NCBI GenBank assembly: GCA_037176725.1
Contig: JAZBRS010000029.1
Coordinates: forward strand, 120,623,001 to 120,687,000
Length of the DNA: 64,000 bases
Origin: Posidonia oceanica
Lineage: Eukaryota > Streptophyta > Magnoliopsida > Alismatales > Posidoniaceae
Direction of reading: 5' to 3'
Under the pieces are notes generated by a model. It saw only the letters and a program-made list of their open reading frames with translations, ran no database searches and was not told where the DNA came from. Positions 54,641 to 64,000 of this stretch are shown in pieces. How positions within the stretch are numbered: the stretch's first letter is position 1; every line of letters begins with the position of its first letter. The translations under genes were made by a program, and so were the position numbers.

Positions 54641-56038
54641 ATGAGAAGAAATCATCCCATGACGCCAGGAACGTCATAGGGGACAGAGGGAAAGAACGAT
54701 ACCAAGGGGCGATCAAAAGATGCCTCTGGTGTCGGGATGACACTAGGGGTTGGCCAGCGCGTCCTTGGCATCGAAAGCAGAGAGTGATGACAAGAGTGTC
54801 GTGCTTGTCAGACGAGTAGTTTGGGGTACTAGCCCGCAAGGGATTCAGCTGAGGGCGATCAGCTGGGGACTCAGCTGAGGATGACCAGCCGAGAAGAGTG
54901 TCAGGTTGACGGACCTTTCGCCGAGCAGTTTGGGGTGCCAGCCCGCAAGGGATTCAGCTGAGGGCGATCAACTGGGGACTCAGCTGGGGTGACCAGCCGA
55001 GAAGAGTGTCAGGTTGACGGACCTTTCGCCGAGCAGTTTGGGGTGCCAGCCCGCAAGGGAATTTAGCTGAGGATGATCAGCTGGGGATGATACCGCAGGG
55101 CAGCCAAAAGATGCCCCTGGTATCAGGATGATACCAGGGGATGGTCGAAGCGCCCCCGGCATCAGGATGCAAGGATAGATGAACGAGTGGATGGATGATA
55201 GGTTGACGAACCCATCGCCGAGCAGTTTGGGGTGCCAGCCCGTAGGGGACTCAGCTGGGGACGATCAGCTGGGGACTCAGCTGAGGTGATCAGCCGAGAA
55301 GAGTGTCAGGTTGACGGACCTTTCGCCGAGCAGTTTGGGGTGCCAGCCCGCAGAGGACTCAGCTGGGGACGATCAGCTGGGGACTCAGCTGAGGTGATCA
55401 GCCGAGAAGAGTGTCAGGTTGACGGACCTTTCGCCGAGCAGTTTGGGGTGCCAGCCCGCAGAGGACTCAGCTGGGGATGATCAGCTGGGGATGATGACAG
55501 GTTGACGGACCTTTCGCCGGGCAGTTTGGGGTGCCAGCCCGCAGAGGACTCAGCTGGGGACGATCAGCTGGGGACTCAGCTGAGGTGATCAGCCGAGAAG
55601 AGTGTCAGGTTGACGGACCTTTCGCCGAGCAGTTTGGGGTGCCAGCCCGCAGAGGACTCAGCTGGGGATGATCAGCTGAGGAGGATGACAGGTTGACGGA
55701 CCTTTCGCCGGGCAGTTTGGGGTGCCAGCCCGTAAGGGACTCAGCTGGGAATGATCAGCTGAGGACGCCGGATGGCGTAGCTTGACGACGCGGGTCCGCA
55801 GATGTTCTGGACTCCGGATTGGGTGCTGAGGACTTTGCTGCGTTGTGATGCCTGCAAGTCTGGTTAGAGGGCCCAAGATGATGATGATAATGATATGCAA
55901 TGCAGCAATGAGTCTTGATGTGCAAGCAGATAGCGGAAACAGTTTTCATTGATAAAGCTTGATGAGTACAATGCCTATGGCAGGCCAGAAATGTACAGCA
56001 TAATCCGAAAGAAGACCACATGATGGTTGCACAAAGGC
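54641..56038 (-). repeat. Hairpins and ~100-bp repeats of element C 3' UTR
   Basis: ATGACG/CGTCAT hairpin near 54659-54677; CCCCTGGTATC/GATACCAGGGG near 55115-55141; eight or more GCAGTTTGGGGTGCC-type blocks between 54810 and 55730, each followed by CAGCTG-rich sequence and AGGTTGACGGACCT (AGGT/ACCT pair). 55740-56038 is single-copy 3' UTR matching A and B. No gene. Confidence 0.75.
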
Positions 56039-57241
56039 CTAGTCAGTTCGGGCCTTCTTCGACTGCCTGGAGTCGGGGAACAAGGGACCGCCTGGCGGGA
56101 CTTCAGCGATAGGCCAGAGCTGTCGGACTTCAGCTTCATATTCAGGGGTGCATCCTACGCCTCTCACAACTGCAATGTCTGTAGATTGGACCCCCTGCTG
56201 CATCAGACTAGCAAGCTTCTTGGTCGGGGCAGTTGTGCTGAGAGGGTACGTCTGTAGAAGCTTGGGCGCTGTACTGTCGATGAAGGCGCCCTGCTGGAAG
56301 CCGAACTGGCGCATGACCCTGATTGGGTGGTACTCTACGCCTGCTGTGAAGCCTGGAAGAACGATCAGTCGCGTGTCGCGCGCGCTGAAAAAGACAGTGA
56401 ATGGCTCGGCTGCAGAAGGGACGATGCGCCAGGTCACAGCGTCGTCAGTCAGTGCTGATAGCCTCTCGTACTCTTCTTTGACGCTCTTGTCTGCTCTGGT
56501 ACGGGCGCTGCTGCAGTATGCTTCGAAGGCGTGTACTTGAGGGCGCAGAAAGTCCATCTCTAAGTGCGCAGTCAGCCAGACTTGTATGAGTGCTCCGCAA
56601 CCGTGGAAGTGGCGGCAACGATGAGAAATGCGGTCCAGCCCGCGATAGGTCTCTGCCAAGACAACTGGTGCCAGGTCTATGTGCTGGGTCACCACAGCTA
56701 GCGCAATCTCTGCGACCTCGATGGCCACTGTCAGTCGGCCATGAGTAAAGATTAGTTCGCCCAAAAAGCGGATGACAAATCCTCGGAGCCACAGCTCATC
56801 TCCGAGGTCGGCACGCTTGTTCATGATATCATTGAAGTGTGCAAGGCGAAGCATAGGCTCTGGTCCACTGGTGCAGATTAGTCTCTGTTGGCAGGTTCGA
56901 GTGGATAGCCCAGTCAGCTGGCTTAGGACTTCGAGATATCCGTCGCGTCTCATGAAAATAGGAGGCCCCATGATTTTTGAAAAGCCGCATATCCGACGCA
57001 CCTCTTCCAGTGTAGGTGTCAGCTCAGTCTTGCCAAAGCGGAAGACATGGTACGCCGGTTTCCAGAATCTTGCGGCGGCACACAGAAGGTGGCGGCTGAC
57101 TTCCACATCAGCAGCCTTCAGCAGTTTAGTTGGTATGCCCCACAGGCGCAGCTGTTCACAGTCTTGTAAAGTGAGCCTGCTGATCCATTCTTGCAGGGTT
57201 TCCGAGCAATGTGCAGGAGTTAGCAGAGTAGGGAAGCCCAT
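56039..57241 (-). CDS. DUF7745-like (plant mobile domain-related) protein, intact, element C
   Basis: 400 codons, ATG at 57241 to TAG at 56039. It is the only unbroken copy of the three here. Motifs: FWKPAYHVFRFGKTELTPTL near residue 60, DELWLRGFVIRFLGELIF near 150, APVVLAETYRGLDRI near 195, HGCGALIQVWLTAHL near 215, and a charged C-terminus ending SRQSKKARTD that could be a nuclear signal. The order of motifs matches DUF7745 as I remember it. Molecular function is unknown. Its sense-strand position after integrase is where env-like genes sit in some plant retroelements, but it has no signal peptide or membrane segment. Expression would need splicing or internal initiation. Confidence 0.85.
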   Translation of the reverse strand: MGFPTLLTPAHCSETLQEWISRLTLQDCEQLRLWGIPTKLLKAADVEVSRHLLCAAARFWKPAYHVFRFGKTELTPTLEEVRRICGFSKIMGPPIFMRRDGYLEVLSQLTGLSTRTCQQRLICTSGPEPMLRLAHFNDIMNKRADLGDELWLRGFVIRFLGELIFTHGRLTVAIEVAEIALAVVTQHIDLAPVVLAETYRGLDRISHRCRHFHGCGALIQVWLTAHLEMDFLRPQVHAFEAYCSSARTRADKSVKEEYERLSALTDDAVTWRIVPSAAEPFTVFFSARDTRLIVLPGFTAGVEYHPIRVMRQFGFQQGAFIDSTAPKLLQTYPLSTTAPTKKLASLMQQGVQSTDIAVVRGVGCTPEYEAEVRQLWPIAEVPPGGPLFPDSRQSKKARTD

Positions 57242-58408
57242 TGCGCTGATTGCAGAAGACAGGCTGATGGATGCTAAGCTTGAAGGTACCTGCTATCAAT
57301 AAATAGTCAGATCTCGCAGGTATGTAATCATTGGCAACAAGAAGAAACTGAAACTGAAAACGTAGTTCCATATGCATTTAGCAGTTGATAACGGAACATA
57401 GCAGTTAAGCACTGATAAGCAGGGGGATTTTGTTGCAGTCTTGCGGACATGGGGGCGAGGGCTGGCAGGAGATCTGGACCAGCGCAGCTTGAGTGTCGTC
57501 GATGCGCTCTGCTGGGGAGAAGTACTGTCTCAGGGCCGAAGCGTGTTGCAGAGCGGAGAGATTGGCAGGAAAGGAAGGATAGACGGGGATGCATGTATGC
57601 AGGATGCAAGTGCTATGCTTATGCGGACGAGTAGTATTAGATGAATGAGTATGCTTGAATGGATTAGCATGCTCGGATGGATGGGTATGCTTGGATGGAT
57701 GCTTGAATGCCCTCAGCGTGCGGAGTGCTTTGGTGCCTGCTGCAGAGGAAGGGAGTGGTCCTTGACTCACTGGGTCCTACTCAGACTCTCGGCTTATTGG
57801 TGGCGCTCCGGAACAGGTGTTGGCATTATACAGATGGCGGTGTGGTGAGGACAGGCTACTTGCTGCACTCTCAGGACCTACACCTATTCTTTCAGCTCTC
57901 TCTTTTTTTGAAAGGTTTCTCCCTCATGGGTATGCAGTCCTTTTTCTGCCCCTAGCTAGAAGAAGGGTAAGTGTTGCTCTTGGAGGGATGTGGTAGACCC
58001 TTTTCAAGCTTAACTCCCAGGGGATCTCTAGTGATGGTATGGGGGATAACGGTGCGTGTATTTTCGGGCTGCAACTTGCCCTTTTCTTCTTCTCTTTTTT
58101 TTTGTTTTTTGCTTTACTTGCTTTTTTTCTTTTTTTTTTGGTTTTTGTTCTATCTCTTTTCTCTTTCTTTTTTTTTTCCGCTTGTTGTTTTGCTTTTCTC
58201 TCTTTTTTTTCTTTTTTTTTTTTTCAGGCTTTTGCTATCCCCATTTTGGTGGCAAAAGGAGGGAGCTTGAATTGTAATAGATTTAGGCTTTGGGTCTGCT
58301 GTGTGATGGGTAGAAGGAACAGGGTTAGACTGCACACCCCTATCTCTAGGGCCGGCCTGTGTCTTCGTCCTCTGTCCCTTGGATGTGCCCAAACCTAGAT
58401 GTCTACTC

Positions 58409-58449
<41 letters not shown>

Positions 58450-58821
58450 CATCCTAACATCTTTTCTCCCTCAGAGGTGTATGTCCTTACGAGATTAGGC
58501 AGTTCGCCTGTCCTCGTTGGTGGTGGCTCCCTCACTAGCTAAGACATCTGAGTAGTGCCAGGTGAGGTAGGGTGACTCTTTCCAGAGCAGGCAAGCACTT
58601 CCAGTTTTCATCACCGGGCCAAAGATGCAATGCTTGAGAGAATGACGATGATGATTTGAAAAGAACGGGGGCAAGAGCTGAAAGGATGACGATGATGATG
58701 ATTTAAATAGGGATGTAAGAGTTGAAAGGATGACGATGATGATTTGAAACAGAGTTGAAGCAAGAAGGCGAGAATGAAAATGCAAGTGGGAGAAGGGCAT
58801 CTGCAACGGGGCCGCTTTCGG
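57242..58821 (-). other. Spacer between integrase and DUF7745-like ORF (element C)
   Basis: No gene. T-rich runs at 58080-58224 precede CAGGCTTTTGCTATCCC (plus strand). A 30-base T run lies near 58413-58442. Three GATGACGATGATGATTT copies lie at 58640-58755. Length and layout match A and B. Confidence 0.6.
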
Positions 58822-60615
58822 CTACTGATAGTACTTCTTGAGATAGCAGAGGTTGACGGGCTCAGACTGCTCAATCTGGTCCATATCCTCAAGAGTCACA
58901 GCGCCTTTCGAGAAGATCTGTTTGACCACAAAGGGGCCGCGCCAATTGGGTCGGAATTTCCCTCGACCGTCAGGCAAATGAATGGCGCGCAAGACAAGGT
59001 CCCCTGGCTGAAAGCTTCTGGGCTGGACCTTCTTCAAGAATGCTTTGGCCATCCGCTTCTGATAGCAGTGAGCGTTATGCATGGCTTGCAATCTGCGCTC
59101 ATCAATTAAGTTCAGTTGGACGCAGCGGTCTTCGACCCATTCTGCTTCTTCCAACTCAGCTTCCCGCAGGATCCGCAGGGAGGGGATCTCCACTTCAACA
59201 GGTAACACTGCTTCCATGCCGTACACCAGAGAGTACGGGGTGGCTCCTGTAGAGGTCCGTATTGATGTCCTGTACGCCCAGAGTGCGTACGGGAGCTTGT
59301 CATGCCAATCCTTGTGGATTTCTGCCATTTTCTTCAGGATCTTGACAATGTTTTTGTTTGCAGATTCCACTGCTCCGTTCATCTGAGGCCGATAAGGCGA
59401 GGATCGATGGTGCTTGATCTTGAGACTTTGCAGGTATTCTTCGATCCTTTTGGCAATAAAGTTTGAGCCGTTATCAGAGATGACAGAGTGCGGGACCCCA
59501 TACCGGGCAACAATATTGTTTCTGATAAATTTTTCTGTTGCCGCAGCGGTGACTGTCCTGTAAGAGGCCGCTTCCACCCACTTGGTGAAGTAATCGATCG
59601 CTACGAGAATGTAACGATGACCATTTGAAGCAGCGGGGTGGATGGCGCCGATGACATCGATCCCCCAGGTGGAGAAGGGCCATGGCGAAGACATATTGTG
59701 CAGCTGATGTGGAGGGGCCTTGATGAAGTTACCATGGATTTGACAGTTGTGGCATCTACGCACGAACCGGCAGCAGTCGGCTTCCATGGTCTGCCAGAAA
59801 TATCCTTGAAGCATGATCTTCTTGGCCAGGAGGACGCCGTTCATGTGCGGGCCACAGGTTCCCGCATGCACTTGAAGCATCAGCGTGTCAGCCTCCGACT
59901 TGTTCAGGCAGCGCAGTAGCATCTGATTGTATGACCTTCTGTATAGCTGCCCGGCCCCTAACACATACTTTGACGCCAGACGCGCCAAAGTTCTCTTGTC
60001 TGCTGCCGTGGTATCAGGAGGAAAGTTACCAGACTCGAGGAAGGATTTTATGTCTTGATACCAGGGCTGCCCCCCTGCGGGATCCGCTTCTTCTATGCTC
60101 ATGCAGTATGCAGGCTGCTCAATGCGAGTGACTGATACATCCACAGTGCTGTCTTCTGAAATGGTGAGCCAGGATGCCAGAGTTGCTAGTGCGTCTGCAT
60201 ACGCGTTCTTCGCTCTGTTCAGGTATGTGAAGCGGATGCTCTTGAATTCTTTCATCAGCCTCAGCAGGTGTTCGTGATACGGCACAAGCTTGGGATCTTT
60301 TGTCTTCCAATCACCGTTCACTTGAGAAATCACCAGCATGGCATCGCCGTGCACATGCAGCTTCTGCGCCTCATGCTCGAGGGCGACTTTCAACCCTAGG
60401 ATGCATGCTTCGTATTCTGCTTCGTTGTTTGTACAGGTGAAAGTCAGCTTCCTCGCGAAAGGAGTCATCTGTCCTTGGGGCGTGGTCAGCACTGCGCCTA
60501 CGCCTCGACCCCTCTTGTTGACTGCACCATCAAAGTAGAGCTGCCATTCCTCTGCTTCTTCAGGATCTTTCTGCTCAGAGTCCTCCATTGCAAAGAGAAT
60601 GTCTTCATCAGGGAA
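58822..60615 (-). CDS. pol: RNase H-integrase part of pol, element C
   Basis: 588 codons from the first ATG (60588) to TAG at 58822; the frame is open back to the stop at 60616. RNase H: acidic residues D20 (LYFDGAVN), E58 (NNEAEYEA), D82 (HGDAMLVIS) and D132 (NAYADALAT). Integrase: zinc ligands H241, H248, C279 and C282; catalytic D311 (GIDVIG), D372 (SDNGSNF) and E408 (VESANKN), with exactly 35 residues between the last two. The C-terminus has GPFVVKQIFSKGAVTLEDMD and no chromodomain. All catalytic residues are present. It is the continuation of the frame at 60616-64000, separated from it by one TAG. Confidence 0.93.
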   Translation of the reverse strand, partial: FPDEDILFAMEDSEQKDPEEAEEWQLYFDGAVNKRGRGVGAVLTTPQGQMTPFARKLTFTCTNNEAEYEACILGLKVALEHEAQKLHVHGDAMLVISQVNGDWKTKDPKLVPYHEHLLRLMKEFKSIRFTYLNRAKNAYADALATLASWLTISEDSTVDVSVTRIEQPAYCMSIEEADPAGGQPWYQDIKSFLESGNFPPDTTAADKRTLARLASKYVLGAGQLYRRSYNQMLLRCLNKSEADTLMLQVHAGTCGPHMNGVLLAKKIMLQGYFWQTMEADCCRFVRRCHNCQIHGNFIKAPPHQLHNMSSPWPFSTWGIDVIGAIHPAASNGHRYILVAIDYFTKWVEAASYRTVTAAATEKFIRNNIVARYGVPHSVISDNGSNFIAKRIEEYLQSLKIKHHRSSPYRPQMNGAVESANKNIVKILKKMAEIHKDWHDKLPYALWAYRTSIRTSTGATPYSLVYGMEAVLPVEVEIPSLRILREAELEEAEWVEDRCVQLNLIDERRLQAMHNAHCYQKRMAKAFLKKVQPRSFQPGDLVLRAIHLPDGRGKFRPNWRGPFVVKQIFSKGAVTLEDMDQIEQSEPVNLCYLKKYYQ

Positions 60616-63600
60616 CTACGTCTGGAGGGGTTGGTATTCAGGTAGAGGGAGGTCAGCAAGATGGTCTGCCATTGCTTGACCCTTCATGGATTTCTGTGTG
60701 ACGAAGGTGATGTCGTACTGAGACAATAACACCTGCCACTTAGCACATCTGCCCACCATGGCCGGCTTCTGGAAGAGGAATTTGATGGGATCGTGCCGGC
60801 ATAAGAGCTGTACTGGGTATGCCATCATGTAGTGCCTCAGCTTCTGTGCAGCCCAGACAAGGGACAAGCAAGTCTTCTCTAGTGTTGTGTACCTGGCTTC
60901 ACATTCATTAAATTTCTTGCTCAGGTAGTAGATGGCGCGCTCCTTTCTACCAGATTCGTCATGTTGGCCCAAGACGGCGCCCATGGAATGCTGCGTGGTA
61001 GAAAGGTAGAGAAGCAAAGGTCTCCCCGGCGTAGGCGGGACCAGGACAGGAGGCTTGATCAGCAGCTGCTTGATCTTGGCAAATGCAGCCTGACACTCCT
61101 CGTTCCAGTGAATCTGCGCATTCTTCTTTAAGAGCTTGAATATGGGTTCGCAGATGGGCGTAAGCTGTGCAATGAAGCGACTGATATATTGTAAACGCCC
61201 AAGCAGACTTCTGACTTCCTTTTCAGTTCTAGGGGGTGGCATGTCCACGATGGCTTGCGCTTTCAACGGGTCCACTTCAATCCCCCTTTGGCTAACAATG
61301 TAGCCGAGCAGTTTGCCAGAAGATACCCCGAATACGCACTTCTTGGGATTTAGGCGCAGCTTGTACTTCCGTAGACGGTTAAAGAGCTTTCTGAGACAGG
61401 CAAGATGATCCTCGGGCTCTTTGGTTTTGGCAATCATATCGTCTACATAGACCTCCACTTCTTGGTGCATGAGGTCGTGGAACAGCGCAGTCATGGCCCT
61501 CTGATAGGTTGCACCAGCATTCTTCAGGCCGAACGGCATGACTTGGTAGCAGAAGACTCCCCAAGGGGTGATGAATGAAGTCTTTTCCATGTCCTCTTCT
61601 GCCATTTTGATCTGATTGTATCCAGAAAAGCCGTCCATGAAGGAGAGCATCTTGTGGCCTGCCGTATTGTCGACTAGGACGTCAATGTGAGGCAATGGAA
61701 AGTCGTCCTTGGGACTCGCCTTGTTCAGGTCCCTGTAGTCGATACAGATCCGGATTCGGCCATCTTTCTTGGGCACAGGTACAATGTTTGCCAGCCATTC
61801 AGGATAAAGAACGACCTTCAGAAAGTTGACTCCCAGCTGCTTCATTATCTCTTCTTTGATCATGAGCAGCCACTGCGGTCGCCATCTTCTCAATTTCTGC
61901 TTTACTGGCTTGGCATCCGGATTTAAGGGCAGATTGTGCACCACTATTTCTATGTCAAGGCCGACCATATCTTCATAACTCCAGGCGAAGACATCCGCAT
62001 ATTCTTTCAGGAATGCGATGAATTCTGCTCGAACCTGGGTGGACAGCTGGGCACTGATGCAAACTTCTCTGACTTCCTCAGCTGTGCCGATGTTGACAAC
62101 CTCCGTTTCTTCTTCGACATGGAGGTTGGGGCCTTCTAGGTCGTCGTCATAGGGCCGGAACTCGGGCAAAGGTTCGTCAGTCTCATCCATGCCCGTATCA
62201 TCCTCCTCTCCATAGGCAATAAGTTCTGAGAGGATCTCTTTCTCAAAAGAAGGACTTGCAATGTCGAAAGAGTGCATGTGTTCCGCTGCTTGGCCCTGGT
62301 GACGTTTCAAGATGGTCACGCTCACTCGGGTATTCTTGTAGCCTCGGTGCGCGACCTCCGTCCCAGGAACTCCTTCTACCGTTTGCTCTGGCCTGACTGG
62401 CTCTGCTGAGTGCTCTGTTGATACTGCTGAGGGCTTAGCTGACTCTACTGCTGGTACTGCTGACTGTTCTGCTGCTGAGGCTGCTGACTGCTCTGCTGCT
62501 GAGGCATTCTGCTCTGTTACTGCTGCTGCATGTACTGCTGATGTTCCTCCCTCTGGGTCTTCTAGTGTGCTTGTGGGGGATACGCCAGACTGGCGGCTGA
62601 TCTGGTTACCGCCGCTCGGTATATTGTTCAGGTGAGGCATGGGTTGCACAAACCACCTAGACCCGCCTTCTGGTTGAAGAGTGATGAGCTCATCTGGTCT
62701 AGGGGAGTCCGGCGTTGCTGAGTCTTCTAGGACCATGATAGAGGTATGGTCCTCCTGCAGAGGAGGATCCGTGACTACGGCTTTCCCTTTCCTTTCTGCA
62801 GCTTGGTGATCTGCCAGGTCATCTGCTATCGACTTGAGTTGTTCTTGATAAAGCAACTCTAAGTCGGACATCCAGGAATCGACCTGGGCTTCTATCGCCG
62901 CTCCTTCTTCTTCGTCCGAGGGGGAGTCGACGTAGTAGGCGCCGGGGGCCTGCGGCACTGGCCCGGCTGCAAGACAGGTCGCCGCCCTTGGGGTCTGCAT
63001 GATCTGGTTCACGGGCGCGTCCGATGGTGGCAACTCTGAAGTAGATGGCCCAAATAGACAGGCTAGCGGTGCTAAGGATGAATAAGCTGCCAGGGTCACA
63101 GTTGGAGAATAAGCAGGGGTGCTCTTCAGAGGGCTCAAGGGCCCGGAGAGTGTAGTGCTCAGTTGGCCTTTTGTATCAGGCCGTAACTGAGAGAGTGCAG
63201 CCTCTGACGCCATGGGATCTTGCCATGAGAGCTGCTGCTGGTTGTCAGGAGAATGCAAAGCGGACTGCGCCAGCTGCATTCCTGAAGATGATGCTGGAGC
63301 GGGCTGAGCCGTGTTGCTGACTGAGCTGATAGATGGTCCCTCCAGAGATGGGGACAGTGGCACTGATGTGGTTGTGACCGTCGGTAGCATGTTTGGTTCT
63401 GTCAGAAGGAGTGTCTCTAACTCCTGCACCGCTGCCTGAACTTGTAATGCAGACGTGGCTGCAAAAGAGTGGGAACTTGCTTGTTCTGCCACAGGGCCTG
63501 CTGAGCTGCTTGTTATATCCGCCAGAGGAAGAGCTGAAAAGACTGACTGTGGGGCCTCTGCTCTGACCACTGTTTCTGCTGAGCTGATTGGGACTGCCTC

Positions 63601-64000
63601 TGTTGTGCCAGACTGCTCCTCATCCGAGTAGTAGTCCTCAACACACACCCAATCCTCTGTCGGCGTCGTGGCTTGATCGTTGGTGGATCCCAGAATTCCT
63701 GCACTGGTAAAGTTAGTGAGGTCTCTGGGAATGGCTGGTGCATGGTCTTTGAGCTGGAAGCAGTGATCTTCGTTGAGCTTTGGTTCGTAGCCGAGACCTT
63801 CAGACTTCCTTCGCTCCACTGCTACGATCGGCTCCGCGATCCCTTGGCCGTGACGCCCGAGTGGCGTACCCTTTGTGTAACCCCACCTGTGACATACATT
63901 CTCGACCATTCGAAAGGGGTTGCTGTGAACGGTCAAGGAGTTGACACGTTCAAGATCAGGAACGAAGTTAACTGGCTCGCACCGGTTAACACGATAGAGG
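60616..64000 (-). CDS. pol: Protease end, linker and reverse transcriptase part of pol, element C (5' end outside window)
   Basis: The frame is open from the right edge to TAG at 60616-60618. It enters as the region after protease (VNSLTVHSNPFRMVENV), continues through a ~480-residue Ser/Ala/Pro-rich linker with APGAYYVDSPSDEEEG, an acidic segment (DETDEPLPEFRPYDDD), then RT: LNKASPKDDFPLPHIDVLVD, GFSGYNQIKM, MPFGLKNAGATYQRAM and the catalytic YVDD at 61438-61449. The connection domain has ERAIYYLSKKFNECEARYT. The stop replaces a CAG (Gln) kept in element D, so it is probably a mutation; efficient readthrough is not suggested by the other copies. The CGA at 63908-63910 is TGA in element A. 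Confidence 0.92.
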   Translation of the reverse strand, partial: LYRVNRCEPVNFVPDLERVNSLTVHSNPFRMVENVCHRWGYTKGTPLGRHGQGIAEPIVAVERRKSEGLGYEPKLNEDHCFQLKDHAPAIPRDLTNFTSAGILGSTNDQATTPTEDWVCVEDYYSDEEQSGTTEAVPISSAETVVRAEAPQSVFSALPLADITSSSAGPVAEQASSHSFAATSALQVQAAVQELETLLLTEPNMLPTVTTTSVPLSPSLEGPSISSVSNTAQPAPASSSGMQLAQSALHSPDNQQQLSWQDPMASEAALSQLRPDTKGQLSTTLSGPLSPLKSTPAYSPTVTLAAYSSLAPLACLFGPSTSELPPSDAPVNQIMQTPRAATCLAAGPVPQAPGAYYVDSPSDEEEGAAIEAQVDSWMSDLELLYQEQLKSIADDLADHQAAERKGKAVVTDPPLQEDHTSIMVLEDSATPDSPRPDELITLQPEGGSRWFVQPMPHLNNIPSGGNQISRQSGVSPTSTLEDPEGGTSAVHAAAVTEQNASAAEQSAASAAEQSAVPAVESAKPSAVSTEHSAEPVRPEQTVEGVPGTEVAHRGYKNTRVSVTILKRHQGQAAEHMHSFDIASPSFEKEILSELIAYGEEDDTGMDETDEPLPEFRPYDDDLEGPNLHVEEETEVVNIGTAEEVREVCISAQLSTQVRAEFIAFLKEYADVFAWSYEDMVGLDIEIVVHNLPLNPDAKPVKQKLRRWRPQWLLMIKEEIMKQLGVNFLKVVLYPEWLANIVPVPKKDGRIRICIDYRDLNKASPKDDFPLPHIDVLVDNTAGHKMLSFMDGFSGYNQIKMAEEDMEKTSFITPWGVFCYQVMPFGLKNAGATYQRAMTALFHDLMHQEVEVYVDDMIAKTKEPEDHLACLRKLFNRLRKYKLRLNPKKCVFGVSSGKLLGYIVSQRGIEVDPLKAQAIVDMPPPRTEKEVRSLLGRLQYISRFIAQLTPICEPIFKLLKKNAQIHWNEECQAAFAKIKQLLIKPPVLVPPTPGRPLLLYLSTTQHSMGAVLGQHDESGRKERAIYYLSKKFNECEARYTTLEKTCLSLVWAAQKLRHYMMAYPVQLLCRHDPIKFLFQKPAMVGRCAKWQVLLSQYDITFVTQKSMKGQAMADHLADLPLPEYQPLQT

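Larger units (their letters stand above)
46390..64000 (-). mobile_element. Element C: nearly intact large Tat/Ogre-type retrotransposon, 5' end outside window
   Basis: Minus-strand order from the right: gag (outside the window), protease-RT frame, RNase H-integrase, DUF7745-like ORF, structured 3' UTR, polypurine tract, and 3' LTR at 46390-52698. Adding the missing part from element A gives an internal region of about 16 kb and a total near 29 kb. Only one in-frame stop (60616-60618) is seen in about 7 kb of coding sequence, so C is the youngest or best-kept copy here. Confidence 0.93.

Overview
The window is nuclear plant DNA, almost certainly from a eudicot, made entirely of LTR retrotransposons. 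No host gene, rRNA, tRNA or CRISPR array was recognised. All coding remnants belong to one large Ty3/gypsy family of the Tat/Ogre type: a single gag-protease-RT-RNase H-integrase frame, no chromodomain, LTRs of 4.3-6.3 kb, and a primer site beginning TGGCGACTC. A Myrtales source (for example pomegranate) is only a guess from remembered similar proteins.

Layout (four elements on the minus strand, plus one plus-strand solo LTR). Element A, 1-19254: 3' UTR, DUF7745-like ORF, integrase, gag-protease, PBS, and 5' LTR at 13401-19254; about 2.7 kb of pol (RT, RNase H, integrase zinc finger) is deleted. A sits in the 3' UTR of element B, 19255-43209, which is old and full of stop codons; its 5' LTR is 38958-43209. 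B's 3' UTR also carries a plus-strand solo LTR, 20251-26044, with perfect 5-bp duplications GCATG. B in turn sits in the RNase H region of a pol fragment, element D (43210 to about 45718). After an unassigned 0.67 kb lies element C, 46390 to beyond 64000: 3' LTR 46390-52698, 3' UTR, intact DUF7745-like ORF, and a pol frame broken by one TAG. From A and C together a full-length member would be about 29 kb.

How the parts work: gag would form the particle; protease, RT, RNase H and integrase copy and insert the element; PBS and polypurine tract prime the two DNA strands. An extra sense-strand gene after integrase, related to the plant DUF7745/mobile-domain proteins, is kept in all three elements that cover that position.

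The most striking signal is in the 3' UTRs. About 30 short units (roughly 25-45 bp) each contain two interleaved complementary pairs. The pairs change together between units: GATAG/CTATC, GACAG/CTGTC and GGTAG/CTACC for one, CAG/CTG and CGG/CCG for the other. Groups of 3-4 units are enclosed by longer inverted repeats unique to each group, five in series, and one more inverted repeat encloses all five. The region can be drawn as a six-way junction whose arms are themselves multiloops, with the same junction unit between each pair of helices. A and C share the layout. The older B array keeps the scheme with different stem sequences. I know of no described structure like it.
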